Shown here piece after piece: positions 8,617 to 17,672 of a stretch of 64,000 nt of DNA. The DNA is from DASRIA01 sp963816975 (GTDB taxonomy: Bacteria > Actinomycetota > Thermoleophilia > Solirubrobacterales > JBBDJG01). Location: assembly GCA_963816975.1 (NCBI GenBank), contig CAWFMD010000005.1, forward strand, positions 62,001-126,000. Reading direction: 5' to 3'. A model generated the notes under the pieces. The model saw only the letters and a program-made list of their open reading frames with translations. It was not told the DNA's origin and ran no database searches. A program made the translations under genes and the position numbers. Positions within the stretch are counted from its first letter, which is position 1. Every line of letters begins with the position of its first letter.

Positions 8617-10055
8617 GCCGAGCCGCCGGGCAGCGCCCCGCCCGGGATCCAGGTGGCGTGGAACCCGAGCGGCACGCGCACGGGCAGCCGCAGCCGGCAG
8701 ACGGGCTGCGCCGCCAGGTCGCGCGCGTCGAGCACGTGCACCTCGGAGCTGCCGTCGCGCTCGTCGTGCACGTACGAAACGAGGTAGCCGTCGTCCTCGG
8801 CGCGCGCGCCGGGCCGCGGCGCGAACGGCGCCTCGCTGCCCCAGCGGCCGTCACCGAACCAGTGGGTCTCGGCCGTGCCGCGCTCCACGTCGTACTTCAT
8901 GACCCCGTCGAACAGCAGGGTCTTCTCGGGCGAGATGTGCATGTTGTAGGTGTAGCGCGCGGGACGCCCGACGAGCCCCTGGTGCATGGACGGGAACTCG
9001 CTGTTGTCGTCGTCCATGACCTGCTCGGTCGTGCGGCCGGTGCGCAGGTCGAAGCGATAGCGGTGCAGGTGGGCGTCGAGGCGCAGATAGGTCAGCATCT
9101 GCGCGAGCGGGCCCGCATCGGCCGGCACAGGCTTGGGCTGCTGCACACGGCACACGTCGAGCACGACCTCGTCGCCCTCGTCGCGCGCGTTGATCGAGTG
9201 GTAGATGTAACAGGGGTCCGCCTCGAACCAGCGGATCGCGTGGGCGTCGCCGTAGCGCGGGATCACGCCGAACCGCGCGGGCAGGTCCCGCTCGAAGCGC
9301 AGCTTGTGGCGCCCCTCCTTGGCCGCCGCCGGATCGGCCACGAGCGGGAGGTCCATCAGGATGGAATGGCGCGCGGTGATCGCCATGTCGTGCGGGAGTC
9401 GCGGCCCGGGCAGGTCGATCGGGACGAAATGCCGCACGGTGCCCTCCGCGCCGACGACGCCGTATCGCATGTAGGGCGGCTTCACGCCGAAGTCGAAGAA
9501 CATCAGCTCGCCGGTCGACTCGTCGACCTTGGCGTGCGCCGACACCTCGCAGCGCAGCGTTCCTCCGAAGTCCTCGGGGCCGAGCGTCTCGAGCGTGATG
9601 GGGTCGAGCGCGTAGGGCTTCCCGGCCCGGTACCACAGCGCGATCAGGCGGTCGCGGTGGAACAGCACGTCGGTGTTCGCGGTGTCCTTCTCCGGAGCGT
9701 CGGGCGGGTTCGCGCCGAACGGCTCGATGATCCCGCGCCAGATCGCGCGGCCGGCATCCCGCTCCGCCAGGAAGCCGTCGGTGCGCACCCAGCGGTTGCG
9801 ATACGTGGCCTCGCCGTCCGCGAAGTGCACGGAATGCACCATGCCGTCGCCGTCGAACCAGTGGTAGCGGCCGACCGGGTGGTGCTGCGGGTTGGGGCCG
9901 TTGCGCACGTAGACGCCGTTGAGGTCGTCGGGGAGGCGGCCGGCGAGTACCTCGAGCCCGCGCACCGTGAGCTCGTCATGCGTTGCCCTGTAGGGACCCT
10001 CGAGGTACGGGTTGGCCTCGGCGCTGGCGGGCGTCGTCTCGACGTGCAGGCTCAT
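8613..10055 (-). CDS. Carotenoid oxygenase (RPE65/apocarotenoid dioxygenase family)
   Basis: This is a non-haem iron enzyme that cleaves carotenoid or stilbene double bonds with O2. The length (480 residues) is typical. The seven-bladed propeller signature starts at LNGVYVRNGPNP. The four iron-binding histidines are visible at about residues 174 (SAHAKVD), 222 (PHDMAIT), 286 (YHSINA) and 466 (GFHATWI). The second-shell Glu positions are also present (GFHATWIPGG ending is canonical). GAGG lies a few bases before the ATG. The start lies only 48 bases from the divergent recN start. Substrate could be carotenoid or lignostilbene; nothing in the sequence decides. The isoprenoid genes at the window start fit a carotenoid-producing cell. 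Confidence 0.94.
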   Translation of the reverse strand: MSLHVETTPASAEANPYLEGPYRATHDELTVRGLEVLAGRLPDDLNGVYVRNGPNPQHHPVGRYHWFDGDGMVHSVHFADGEATYRNRWVRTDGFLAERDAGRAIWRGIIEPFGANPPDAPEKDTANTDVLFHRDRLIALWYRAGKPYALDPITLETLGPEDFGGTLRCEVSAHAKVDESTGELMFFDFGVKPPYMRYGVVGAEGTVRHFVPIDLPGPRLPHDMAITARHSILMDLPLVADPAAAKEGRHKLRFERDLPARFGVIPRYGDAHAIRWFEADPCYIYHSINARDEGDEVVLDVCRVQQPKPVPADAGPLAQMLTYLRLDAHLHRYRFDLRTGRTTEQVMDDDNSEFPSMHQGLVGRPARYTYNMHISPEKTLLFDGVMKYDVERGTAETHWFGDGRWGSEAPFAPRPGARAEDDGYLVSYVHDERDGSSEVHVLDARDLAAQPVCRLRLPVRVPLGFHATWIPGGALPGGSA

Positions 10056-10103
10056 CGCCTCGTACTACACCAGATGACCACCCTGACTGCTAGAGATACC
10101 TCG

Positions 10104-11795
10104 GTGCTCGCGGAGCTCAGAGTCCGGAACCTGCTGTTGATCGAGAGCGCGGAGCTGGCGCTCGGGCCGGGGCTGAACGTCGTGACCGGGGAGACGGGCG
10201 CCGGCAAGACCATGCTGACGCACGCCCTGGACCTGCTGCTCGGGGGCAAGCCGCGGCGCGGCATCGTGCGCCCCGGCGCCGAGGAGGCCTACGTCGAAGG
10301 AGTCTTCGAGCCACCGCCCGGATTCGCCGCCGACCCGGAGCTGGCCGAGCTCGCCGAGCGCGTGCCCCTGGACGAGGGCGAACTGGTGCTTGCGCGGCGC
10401 GTGGTGCCGGACGGTCCCACCCGCTCCTACGTGCAGGGTCGCTCGGTGTCGGCCGGCGAGCTGCGTCTGGCGGGGTCGCGCCTGCTCGACTTCTTCGGCC
10501 AGCACGAGCACCGCAGGCTGATGCTCGCTTCCGCGCAGCTCGAGATCCTCGATGCGTTCTGCGGCGCCGAGCACCTTGCCGCGCGGAAGCGGTTCGCCCA
10601 CGACTTCGCGCGGGCGCGGGAGCTGGAGGCTGAGCTGGACGCGGTACGCGGGCGAATCGGCGCGCGTGAGCGCGACCTGGACCTACTCGAGTTCGAGATC
10701 GCGGAGATCGACGCCATCGCACCCACGGAAGCCGAGGAGGCGGAGCTGGAGCGTGAGCGCGCGCGGCTCGGCGCGGTCGAGTCTCTGCGCGCAGCCGCCG
10801 CGACCGCGACCGCGGCGCTCGATCCGGCAGACGACGACAACGGAGCGGTGGCGCGCATGGCAACCGCGGGCGCCCAGCTCGAGCGCGCGGCTGCGGCCGA
10901 CGACGCGCTCGGCGCGCTGGCGTCGCGATTCACGTCGCTGACACTCGAGCTGCAGGACGTGGCGGGCGACCTGCGCGCCTATCTGGACTCACTCGAGGCC
11001 GATCCGCAACGGCTCGCGGCGGTGGCGGAGCGGCTCGACGAGCTGGGCCGCCTGAAGCGAAAGCACGGTGGGTCGATCGCCGCGGTGCTCGAGCACGCCG
11101 AAGCCTGCCGCGCCGAGCGCGACCGGCTCGCCGGCGCGGAGCAGGCGAGCGGCCGGCTCGAGCGCGAGCTGGCGGCCGCGACCACGCAGCTGCGCGAGAC
11201 GGCGGCGGCGCTGCACGCCACGCGCACGGCAGCCGGTGGCGACCTGGCCGAGCGCGTGGTGGCCGAGCTGGCCGACCTCGCCCTCGCGGAGGCGACATTC
11301 GAGGTGGTGGTCTCCGAGCGGGAGACCACCCGGGCCGGCACGGACGCCGTGGAGTTCCTGATCGGGCCCAATCCCGGCGTCCCGGCGGGACCCTTGCGGG
11401 AGATCGCCTCGGGAGGCGAGCTGTCACGGATCATGCTCGCGCTGATGAGCGTGGCGACCGCCGAGGGCTCGGGAACCGTGGTCTTCGACGAGGTCGACGC
11501 GGGCGTCGGCGGTGCCACGGCGCGGGCCGTGGGCGAGCGGCTGAGGGCGCTCGCGGGCGGGCGCCAGGTGGTCTGCATCACCCACCTCCCGCAGGTCGCG
11601 TCGCTGGCGGAGCGCCATTTCAGGGTGGTGAAGCGCGGGGCCCTCCATGACGCCGTGGACACCCCGGTGGCGCGCACCGAGGTGCAGCGGCTCGGCCGCG
11701 CGGAGCTCGTCGAGGAGCTGTGCCGCATGCTGGGCGCCGACGGCGGCGACGAGGCGGCCCGGCGGCACGCGGAGAACCTGCTCCGGGCCGCGTAG
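10104..11795 (+). CDS. recN: DNA repair protein RecN
   Basis: RecN is an SMC-like ATPase that tethers DNA ends during double-strand-break repair. I chose GTG 10104 (563 residues) because it gives the canonical start LAELRVRNLLLIE; ATG 10074 would add ten unrelated residues. Walker A GETGAGKT is at 29-36. A long Ala/Glu/Arg-rich coiled coil occupies about 150-350. The ABC signature is ASGGELSRIMLAL, Walker B is TVVFDEVDAGVGG, and the D/H-loop region is VCITHLPQVAS. The carotenoid oxygenase is divergent and very close. The -10-like TAGAAT at its 3' end may serve steA. No SOS box is visible directly upstream; the nearest candidate is at 5978, before tlyA. Confidence 0.96.
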   Translation: MLAELRVRNLLLIESAELALGPGLNVVTGETGAGKTMLTHALDLLLGGKPRRGIVRPGAEEAYVEGVFEPPPGFAADPELAELAERVPLDEGELVLARRVVPDGPTRSYVQGRSVSAGELRLAGSRLLDFFGQHEHRRLMLASAQLEILDAFCGAEHLAARKRFAHDFARARELEAELDAVRGRIGARERDLDLLEFEIAEIDAIAPTEAEEAELERERARLGAVESLRAAAATATAALDPADDDNGAVARMATAGAQLERAAAADDALGALASRFTSLTLELQDVAGDLRAYLDSLEADPQRLAAVAERLDELGRLKRKHGGSIAAVLEHAEACRAERDRLAGAEQASGRLERELAAATTQLRETAAALHATRTAAGGDLAERVVAELADLALAEATFEVVVSERETTRAGTDAVEFLIGPNPGVPAGPLREIASGGELSRIMLALMSVATAEGSGTVVFDEVDAGVGGATARAVGERLRALAGGRQVVCITHLPQVASLAERHFRVVKRGALHDAVDTPVARTEVQRLGRAELVEELCRMLGADGGDEAARRHAENLLRAA

Positions 11796-11934
11796 AATCA
11801 GGCCTTCGGCGCGACGCCGGCATCTCTTCGCGGGACGCCGGGGACGTGGCCGCCAGCCCTTGCCCGCATCGAGAGCGACAACACGCCTGCCGGCCACGAC
11901 GGGCCTCTCGCCGTTCGCGACCCTGGTCCCGGAG

Positions 11935-13053
11935 GTGCACGGCACCGCGCGGCTGGGCACGCGCACCAAGCACCTGGTGCGCCGCCTGACCCCGCAGGAC
12001 ATCGCGGTGATCGACCACGCCGACCTCGATCGCATGGCAGCCGAGGACCTCGTCGAATCGGGCGTGCAGGCGGTCGTGAACGTGGCCTCCTCCACCAGCA
12101 CCCGCTATCCGAACCCCGGGCCGCTGATCCTGGCGCGGGCCGGCGTGCGCCTGGTGGACGCTGTCGGTGCTCCCCTCTTCGACAAGCTTTCCGACGGCGA
12201 TCCCGTGACGGTCCGGGGCGGCACGGTCATCGGCCCGGACGGCGTGCTGGCGGAAGGGCGCGTGCTGACCGTCGAGGAGCTGACGCGCACCGCGCGCGAG
12301 CAGCAGCATCTGATCGGCCAGGCGATCCAGGACTTCGCCGAGAACACCCTCACGCACATCCGCGACGAGGGCGAGATTCTCGCCGGCCGTCTCCAGATCC
12401 CGGACCTCAGCACGGAGTTCAGGGACCGGCACGCGCTGATCGTCGTGCGGGGCACCGACTACCGCCGCGACCTGCGCATGCTGCGCCCTTACATCCGGGA
12501 CCTGCGGCCGGTGCTGGTCGGGGTCGATGGCGGCGGCGACGCGCTGATCGAGGCTGGGCTGAAGCCCGACATGGTGTTCGGCGACATGGACTCGGCGTCC
12601 GACCGCGCGCTGATGTCCGGCGCCGAGCTGGTCGTGCATGCCTACCGGGACGGCAGGGCGCCCGGGCGCGAGCGGCTCGAGCGGCTCGGCCTCGAGCACC
12701 AGGTGCTGCCGGCCACAGGCACCAGTGAGGACGTCGCGATGCTGGTCGCCTTCGAGATGGGGGCGAGCCTGATCGTGACCGTCGGGTCGCACTTCAACCT
12801 GATCGAGTTCCTCGACAAGGATCGCGAGGGGATGTCCTCCACGTTCCTCACCCGGCTGCGCGTCGGAGACAAGCTGGTCGACACGAAGGGCGTCAGCCGC
12901 CTCTACCGCTCGAGTCCGAGCAGCCTGTTCACCGTCGCGCTGATCGCGGCGGCGCTCGTCACGATCGTCGTCGTGGCACTCAGCTCGCCGCAGATCGGGC
13001 GCCTGATCGACCTGCTGCTGCTCAAGCTGGAAGTCCTTCTGCAGGGGAGCTAG
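11935..13053 (+). CDS. steA: SteA-like cytokinetic ring protein
   Basis: SteA was described in Corynebacterium as a divisome-associated membrane protein that works with SteB in daughter-cell separation; it has a thiamine-pyrophosphokinase-like fold. Family landmarks are HGTARLGTRTKHLVRRL at the N-terminus, DIAVIDHADLDR, VVNVASSTSTRYPNPGP, the GVDGGGDALIEAG/FGDMDSAS nucleotide-binding-like region, and a C-terminal transmembrane helix (LFTVALIAAALVTIVVVAL, about residues 327-348). GTG 11935 is the first conventional start that keeps the family N-terminus (372 residues). TTG 11860 would add 25 residues and cannot be excluded; neither has a good Shine-Dalgarno. It is followed by steB and a MraY-like gene, the usual actinobacterial arrangement. 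Confidence 0.87.
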   Translation: MHGTARLGTRTKHLVRRLTPQDIAVIDHADLDRMAAEDLVESGVQAVVNVASSTSTRYPNPGPLILARAGVRLVDAVGAPLFDKLSDGDPVTVRGGTVIGPDGVLAEGRVLTVEELTRTAREQQHLIGQAIQDFAENTLTHIRDEGEILAGRLQIPDLSTEFRDRHALIVVRGTDYRRDLRMLRPYIRDLRPVLVGVDGGGDALIEAGLKPDMVFGDMDSASDRALMSGAELVVHAYRDGRAPGRERLERLGLEHQVLPATGTSEDVAMLVAFEMGASLIVTVGSHFNLIEFLDKDREGMSSTFLTRLRVGDKLVDTKGVSRLYRSSPSSLFTVALIAAALVTIVVVALSSPQIGRLIDLLLLKLEVLLQGS

Positions 13054-13091
13054 GCGAGAGCGTCGCCTCAGAGGCGGCGCGGCCTGTTCTT

Positions 13092-13964
13092 GTGTTCACC
13101 CCTCGTTACCACGCTGTCTCGCTGGTGGCCGTGTTCCTCGCGCTCGGCATCGGCGTCGCGCTGGGCGTCGCGATCGGCGACCAGGGGGTCGTCTCCGACG
13201 TCAGCCGCGACCTCGAGCAGTCGCTGCGCGGCGACCTCGACCAGGCGCGCGCGCGAGCCTCGGACCTCCGCCGCGACTTCGCGCAGCGCCAGGAGTTCGA
13301 GCGCCAGGCCTATCCCGCGCTGGTGGGAGGCCTGCTGCCCGAGTGGCGCATCGGGATCGTCGCGATGAACCGCCTGCCATCGGGCTATGTCGCCGACGTG
13401 CGCGACGCCGTGGAGCCCGCGGGGGCGGCGATCGAGTCGGTCTCGGTGGTCGAGGCCCCGCTGCCCCTGGGCCGCGTGAAGGGAGAGCTCGACGGCACGT
13501 CGCTCGAGCGAGTCGCGCGCGACGACGACGTGCTGGAGCGCTTCGGCCGCCGCATCGGGCGCCAGCTGGCCCAGGGCGGAGAGCTGATCAGGCGGCTGCG
13601 CCAGGAGGTGTTCTCCACCTCGCGCGGTGAGTACCGGGGTGTCGACGGGATCGTGCTGGTCCGCGATCCGGACGAGCTGAAGGGCGAGGACAAGTCACGG
13701 CAGGATCGCTTCGAGTCCGCCCTGATCGACGCCGCCAAGGCGTCGGAGGTGCAGGTGGTGGGCGTCGAGCAGACCGACACAGACCCGTCGCAGGTGTCGT
13801 GGTACGCCGACGAGGGCGTGACCAGCGCGGATGACCTCGACCTCGTGGAGGGCAAGACGGCGCTGGTGTGGGCCCTGCTCGGCGCCGACGGGCGGTTCGG
13901 CGTGAAGGACTCGGCACAGCGCCTGCTGCCGCCGCCTCCGGAGCGACCTGCATCGAGGAACTAG
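13092..13964 (+). CDS. steB: SteB/MctB-like protein (copper transporter MctB family)
   Basis: This 290-residue protein has an N-terminal membrane anchor (HAVSLVAVFLALGIGVALGVAIG, about 6-28). A coiled-coil segment (DLEQSLRGDLDQARARASDLRR) and an extracytoplasmic mixed domain follow. This is the architecture of Rv1698/MctB, annotated as a copper transporter, and of corynebacterial SteB. The position directly after steA makes the SteB reading more likely: a partner that anchors or regulates SteA at the division septum. The start is GTG 13092, 38 bases after steA. A Pro-rich tail (RLLPPPPERPAS) ends the protein. Copper transport is a literature annotation of the family; no metal motif is visible here. 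Confidence 0.85.
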   Translation: MFTPRYHAVSLVAVFLALGIGVALGVAIGDQGVVSDVSRDLEQSLRGDLDQARARASDLRRDFAQRQEFERQAYPALVGGLLPEWRIGIVAMNRLPSGYVADVRDAVEPAGAAIESVSVVEAPLPLGRVKGELDGTSLERVARDDDVLERFGRRIGRQLAQGGELIRRLRQEVFSTSRGEYRGVDGIVLVRDPDELKGEDKSRQDRFESALIDAAKASEVQVVGVEQTDTDPSQVSWYADEGVTSADDLDLVEGKTALVWALLGADGRFGVKDSAQRLLPPPPERPASRN

Positions 13965-13968
13965 GCGC

Positions 13969-14850
13969 GTGAGATGGCTCGGGCTGGGGGCCTCGCTGGC
14001 GCTCGCCGCGCTGCTGGCGCCGACCCTCCTCGCGCGTCTGCAGGCGGCCGGCGTCGTGCGGGAGAACTACCGCGGCCTGGTGCTCCCGGCGGCCGCCGGC
14101 ATGCTGATCGCGATGACGGCGGCGATCGCCGTGGGCCCGCTGGCCGCGCTCGCGGAGCTGGCCGGCTCGGACACGCTTGCCCCCGAGGTCGGCCTGGCCC
14201 TGGTGTTCGTGCTGGGAGTGGGGGTGCTGGGCCTCGTCGACGACCTGCTGGGCGGGCGCCGTCCCGCCGGCGCGGGCGCCGTTTTGCACTCGCCGCGCGG
14301 GATCCGGGGTCACCTCCACGCCGCCGCACGCGGCGACTTCAGCACCGGAATGCTGAAGGCCCTGGGCACGCTGGGGCTGGCCCTGTTCGTGCTGGCCGGG
14401 GAGGGGCGCTCGGCGGCCGAGTTCCTGGTCGGCGTCGGCGTGCTGGTGCTGAGCACGAACCTGTTCAACCTGCTCGATCTGCGCCCGGGCCGGGCCGGCA
14501 AGGCCTTCGTGGCGCTCGGCGCCGTGCTGACGCTCGGCTCGTGGGACACGTACGCCCTGCAGGCACTGGGCCTGTTCATCGGCCCCGCGCTCGTGCTGTT
14601 TCCCTATGACCTGCGTGAGCGGGCGATGCTCGGAGATGCGGGCTCGAACGTGCTGGGGGCGGTCGCGGGGCTGTGGCTGGTGCTCGCGCTGGGGCCGACG
14701 GGTGAGGCGATCGCGCTCGGCGTGCTCGCCGTTCTCACTGTTTACGGCGAGTTTCGATCGATCAGCGCAGCTGTCGAGCGGAACCCTCTGATGCGTTGGC
14801 TAGACTCACTCGGCAGGCGCTCTCGGGCATGGTCAAATACATCTTCGTGA
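13969..14850 (+). CDS. MraY/WecA-like glycosyl-1-phosphate transferase
   Basis: This is an integral membrane enzyme of the superfamily that moves a sugar-1-phosphate from UDP onto polyprenyl phosphate. It has 293 residues and about eight hydrophobic helices. The family motifs seen are VLGLVDDLLGGR (Asp pair, about 85-96), NLFNLLDLRPGRAGK (the N-x-x-N-x-x-D-like motif) and MLGDAGSNVLG (about 220-230). It is shorter than MraY, and the first Asp motif has no extended substrate loop, so it may serve another polymer or have lost activity. It starts with GTG four bases after steB and overlaps pyrG by 22 bases. The position in the steA-steB block suggests a role in envelope or septum assembly (inference). 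Confidence 0.83.
   Translation: MRWLGLGASLALAALLAPTLLARLQAAGVVRENYRGLVLPAAAGMLIAMTAAIAVGPLAALAELAGSDTLAPEVGLALVFVLGVGVLGLVDDLLGGRRPAGAGAVLHSPRGIRGHLHAAARGDFSTGMLKALGTLGLALFVLAGEGRSAAEFLVGVGVLVLSTNLFNLLDLRPGRAGKAFVALGAVLTLGSWDTYALQALGLFIGPALVLFPYDLRERAMLGDAGSNVLGAVAGLWLVLALGPTGEAIALGVLAVLTVYGEFRSISAAVERNPLMRWLDSLGRRSRAWSNTSS
14801..14806 (+). promoter_or_regulatory. -10-like box upstream of pyrG
   Basis: TAGACT is located inside the end of the MraY-like gene, 22 bases before the pyrG ATG. It could give pyrG its own transcript in addition to read-through. No -35 was identified. Confidence 0.3.
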
Positions 14851-16529
14851 CAGGCGGCGTTGTTTCTTCCCTGGGCAAGGGGATCGCGTCAGCCTCCATC
14901 GGGCGGCTGCTCGTGAGCCGCGGCCAGCGGGTCCAGATCCAGAAGTTCGACCCGTACATCAATGTCGATCCGGGCACGATGAGCCCGTTCCAGCACGGCG
15001 AGGTGTTCGTCACCGAGGACGGCGCCGAGACCGATCTCGACCTCGGGCACTACGAGCGGTTCACCGACGAGAACACGTCCCGCACGTCCAACGTGACGTC
15101 GGGCGCCGTCTACTACTCGGTGATCCGCAAGGAGCGCCGCGGCGACTTCCTCGGCGGAACGGTGCAGGTGATCCCGCACATCACCGACGAGATCAAGCAG
15201 CGCGTGAAGCTCGTCGCCGAGTCCCAGGACCTCGACTTCGTGATCACCGAGATCGGCGGCACGGTGGGGGACATCGAGTCGCTGCCGTTCCTCGAGGCGA
15301 TCCGCCAGCTGCAGACCGAGCTGGGCCGGGACCGGTGCATCTTCGTGCACCTCACGCTCGTCCCGTGGATCGGCCACGCCGGTGAGCTGAAGACCAAGCC
15401 CACCCAGCACTCCGTGAACGAGCTGCGGCGGATCGGGATCCAGCCCGACATGGTCGTGTGCCGCTCCGAGGGTGCGCTGTCGCGCGAGATCCGCCAGAAG
15501 ATCGCGCTGTTCGCGAGCCTCCCGGTCGAGGCGGTGATCTCGGCGCGCGACGTCGACGACATCTACAAGGTGCCGCTGATGTTCCGGGCCGAGGGTGTCG
15601 ACGACCTGATCCTCGACCACTTCAAGACGGAGGCGCCGGCCCCTGATCTGGGCGACTGGGAAGCGATGGTGCGGCGCGCGGGCGAAGCCCGCGAGCAGGT
15701 GCGCATCGCGCTGGTGGGCAAGTACGTGCGGCTCGAGGACGCCTACCTGTCGGTGGTCGAGGCGCTCAAGCACGCGGGCATCCACAACGGCGCCAAGATC
15801 GACGTCTTCTGGGTCGACTCCGAGTCGCTCGACGACGAGGAGGGCCGCGAGCTGCTGCAGCAGGCCGACGGCATCCTGATCCCCGGCGGCTTCGGGGTCC
15901 GAGGCATCGAGGGCAAGATCAACGCGGCGCGGGTCGCGCGCGAGCGCCAGATTCCGTTCCTCGGGATCTGCCTCGGGATGCAGCTCGCCGTGGTGGATTA
16001 CGCGCGCCACGTGGTCGGCCTCGACGGCGCGAACTCGGCCGAGTTCGATCTTGAGACCCCGTTCCCCGTGATCGACCTCCTGCCCGAACAGAAGGAGGTC
16101 GACGACATGGGCGGCACGATGCGGCTCGGCGCCGACCCGGTGAAGCTGCACGACGGCACGCGCGCGCGGGCCGCGTACGACGAACCCGTGATCTACCAGC
16201 GCCACCGCCACCGCTACGAGGTGAACAACCTGCTGCGCCGGCGCCTGGCAGACCATGGCCTGGTGTTCAGCGGGACGTCGCCCGACGACCGGCTGGTCGA
16301 GGTCGTGGAGCTGCCCGAGCACCCCTTCTTCATGGCGTCGCAGTACCACCCCGAGTTCAAGTCCCGCCCCGACCGGCCCGAGCCGATGTTCCGCGAGTTC
16401 GTCGCCGCCGCGCTCGAGCGCGGCCGCGAGCGGGGTACGGCCACGCGCGCGGCCGAGGGCGAGCCCGAGGAGATCAGGGCGGAGCGCACGGTGGACTCGC
16501 CCGAGCGGGCCGAGCGCGGCAACTGGTGA
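14829..16529 (+). CDS. pyrG: CTP synthase
   Basis: CTP synthase aminates UTP to CTP with ATP and glutamine. The start is ATG 14829, giving the universal N-terminus VKYIFVTGGVVSSLGKG with the P-loop at about 9-18; an in-frame upstream start adds 11 residues with no counterpart. The synthase domain shows FDPYINVDPGTMSP and DLDFVITEIGGTVGDIES. The glutamine amidotransferase domain carries the nucleophile Cys381 in LGICLGMQ and the His/Glu pair in QYHPEFKSRP. At 566 residues it is a little longer than usual because of a charged C-terminal tail of ~35 residues rich in Arg and Glu. The stop overlaps the next start (GTGA). Confidence 0.98.
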   Translation: MVKYIFVTGGVVSSLGKGIASASIGRLLVSRGQRVQIQKFDPYINVDPGTMSPFQHGEVFVTEDGAETDLDLGHYERFTDENTSRTSNVTSGAVYYSVIRKERRGDFLGGTVQVIPHITDEIKQRVKLVAESQDLDFVITEIGGTVGDIESLPFLEAIRQLQTELGRDRCIFVHLTLVPWIGHAGELKTKPTQHSVNELRRIGIQPDMVVCRSEGALSREIRQKIALFASLPVEAVISARDVDDIYKVPLMFRAEGVDDLILDHFKTEAPAPDLGDWEAMVRRAGEAREQVRIALVGKYVRLEDAYLSVVEALKHAGIHNGAKIDVFWVDSESLDDEEGRELLQQADGILIPGGFGVRGIEGKINAARVARERQIPFLGICLGMQLAVVDYARHVVGLDGANSAEFDLETPFPVIDLLPEQKEVDDMGGTMRLGADPVKLHDGTRARAAYDEPVIYQRHRHRYEVNNLLRRRLADHGLVFSGTSPDDRLVEVVELPEHPFFMASQYHPEFKSRPDRPEPMFREFVAAALERGRERGTATRAAEGEPEEIRAERTVDSPERAERGNW

Positions 16530-17665
16530 ACCAACCCGAGGCGGCTCCCCGGGCACTGGGGGCCGACCGGCTGGGCGAGACGTTCGTGCGGCTGTGTGAG
16601 ATCCCGAGCCCCAGCGGGAGCGAGGAACACGTCGCCGAGTACGTCACAGGTGAGCTGCGCGCGCTCGGCCTGGAGGTGACCGAGGACGACACCGCGGCCC
16701 ACACCGGTGCCGGCAGCGGCAACCTCATGGCGCGCATCCCCGGTCCGCCCGGTGCCCCCGGCGTGATGCTGTGCGCCCACATGGACACGGTCCCGGTCGT
16801 GGACCGGATCGAGGTCGAGCTGGAGGACGGCATGTACCGCAACCGCCACGAAGCCATTCTGGGCGCGGACGACAAGGCCGGGGTCGCGGTCCTGGTCGAG
16901 CTGGCGCGCCGGCTGGCCGAGCACGGGGCGCCGGCGGGGTGCGAGCTGGTCTTCACGACCGGCGAGGAGGTCGGGCTGCGGGGCGCCCACGCGTTCGACG
17001 TCGGGGGGCTGGAGTCGGACTTCGGGTTCGTGCTGGACCACGCCGCGCCGCTGGGGCGGATGGTGCTGGCCGCGCCGACCTACTACGCGGTGCACGCCGA
17101 CTTCCTGGGGCGGGCGGCACACGCGGGCATCAGCCCCGAGGACGGGCGCAGCGCGATCGCCGCCGCCGCGGCCGCGATCGCCGCGATGCGGCTGGGCCGC
17201 ATCGATCAGGAGACCACTGCCAACGTGGGCGCCGTCCACGGCGGGACCGCGGCGAACGTGGTGCCCGCCCGGTGCGCGGTCGAGGCCGAGGTGCGCAGTC
17301 TCGATGACGCGAAGGCGTCGGCGGAGGTGCGCCGTGTGGTCGACGCGATCACCTATGCGGCCAGCGCCGCCGAGGTGGACGTGGACACGACCGTGCAGGA
17401 GCACTTCCACGCGTACCGGATCGCCCCGGACCACCCGGCGGTGACGCTGGCCTCCGCGGCCCTGCGTGACTGCGGCATAGAGCCCGTGCCCACGGCGACC
17501 GGCGGCGGCAGCGACGCAAGCGCGTTCACGGCCAAAGGACTCACCTGCGTGAACCTCGCGATCGGCGTCGAGCGCAACCACACTCCGCAGGAGCAGGTCG
17601 GGCGGCGCGCCCTGGAGCAGACGCTCGCCGTGGCTGCACGGCTGGTCGAGCGCGCCGCCGGGTGA
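16526..17665 (+). CDS. M20-family metallopeptidase (peptidase T-like)
   Basis: This is a dizinc exopeptidase of the M20 family, similar in layout to peptidase T, predicted to trim small peptides in the cytosol. The catalytic domain shows the metal ligands in order: CAHMDTVPV (His, catalytic Asp), LGADDKAGVA (bridging Asp), TTGEEVGLRG (general-base Glu and ligand Glu), VLDHAAP (Asp) and the C-terminal VERNHTPQEQ (His). Between them is a dimerisation insert with GRAAHAGISPEDGRSAI. The length of 379 residues is typical. The start is a GTG overlapping the pyrG stop. Specificity is not visible; the gene is often near pyrG in this group, by recollection. Confidence 0.9.
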   Translation: MNQPEAAPRALGADRLGETFVRLCEIPSPSGSEEHVAEYVTGELRALGLEVTEDDTAAHTGAGSGNLMARIPGPPGAPGVMLCAHMDTVPVVDRIEVELEDGMYRNRHEAILGADDKAGVAVLVELARRLAEHGAPAGCELVFTTGEEVGLRGAHAFDVGGLESDFGFVLDHAAPLGRMVLAAPTYYAVHADFLGRAAHAGISPEDGRSAIAAAAAAIAAMRLGRIDQETTANVGAVHGGTAANVVPARCAVEAEVRSLDDAKASAEVRRVVDAITYAASAAEVDVDTTVQEHFHAYRIAPDHPAVTLASAALRDCGIEPVPTATGGGSDASAFTAKGLTCVNLAIGVERNHTPQEQVGRRALEQTLAVAARLVERAAG

Positions 17666-17672
17666 CGTCCGG

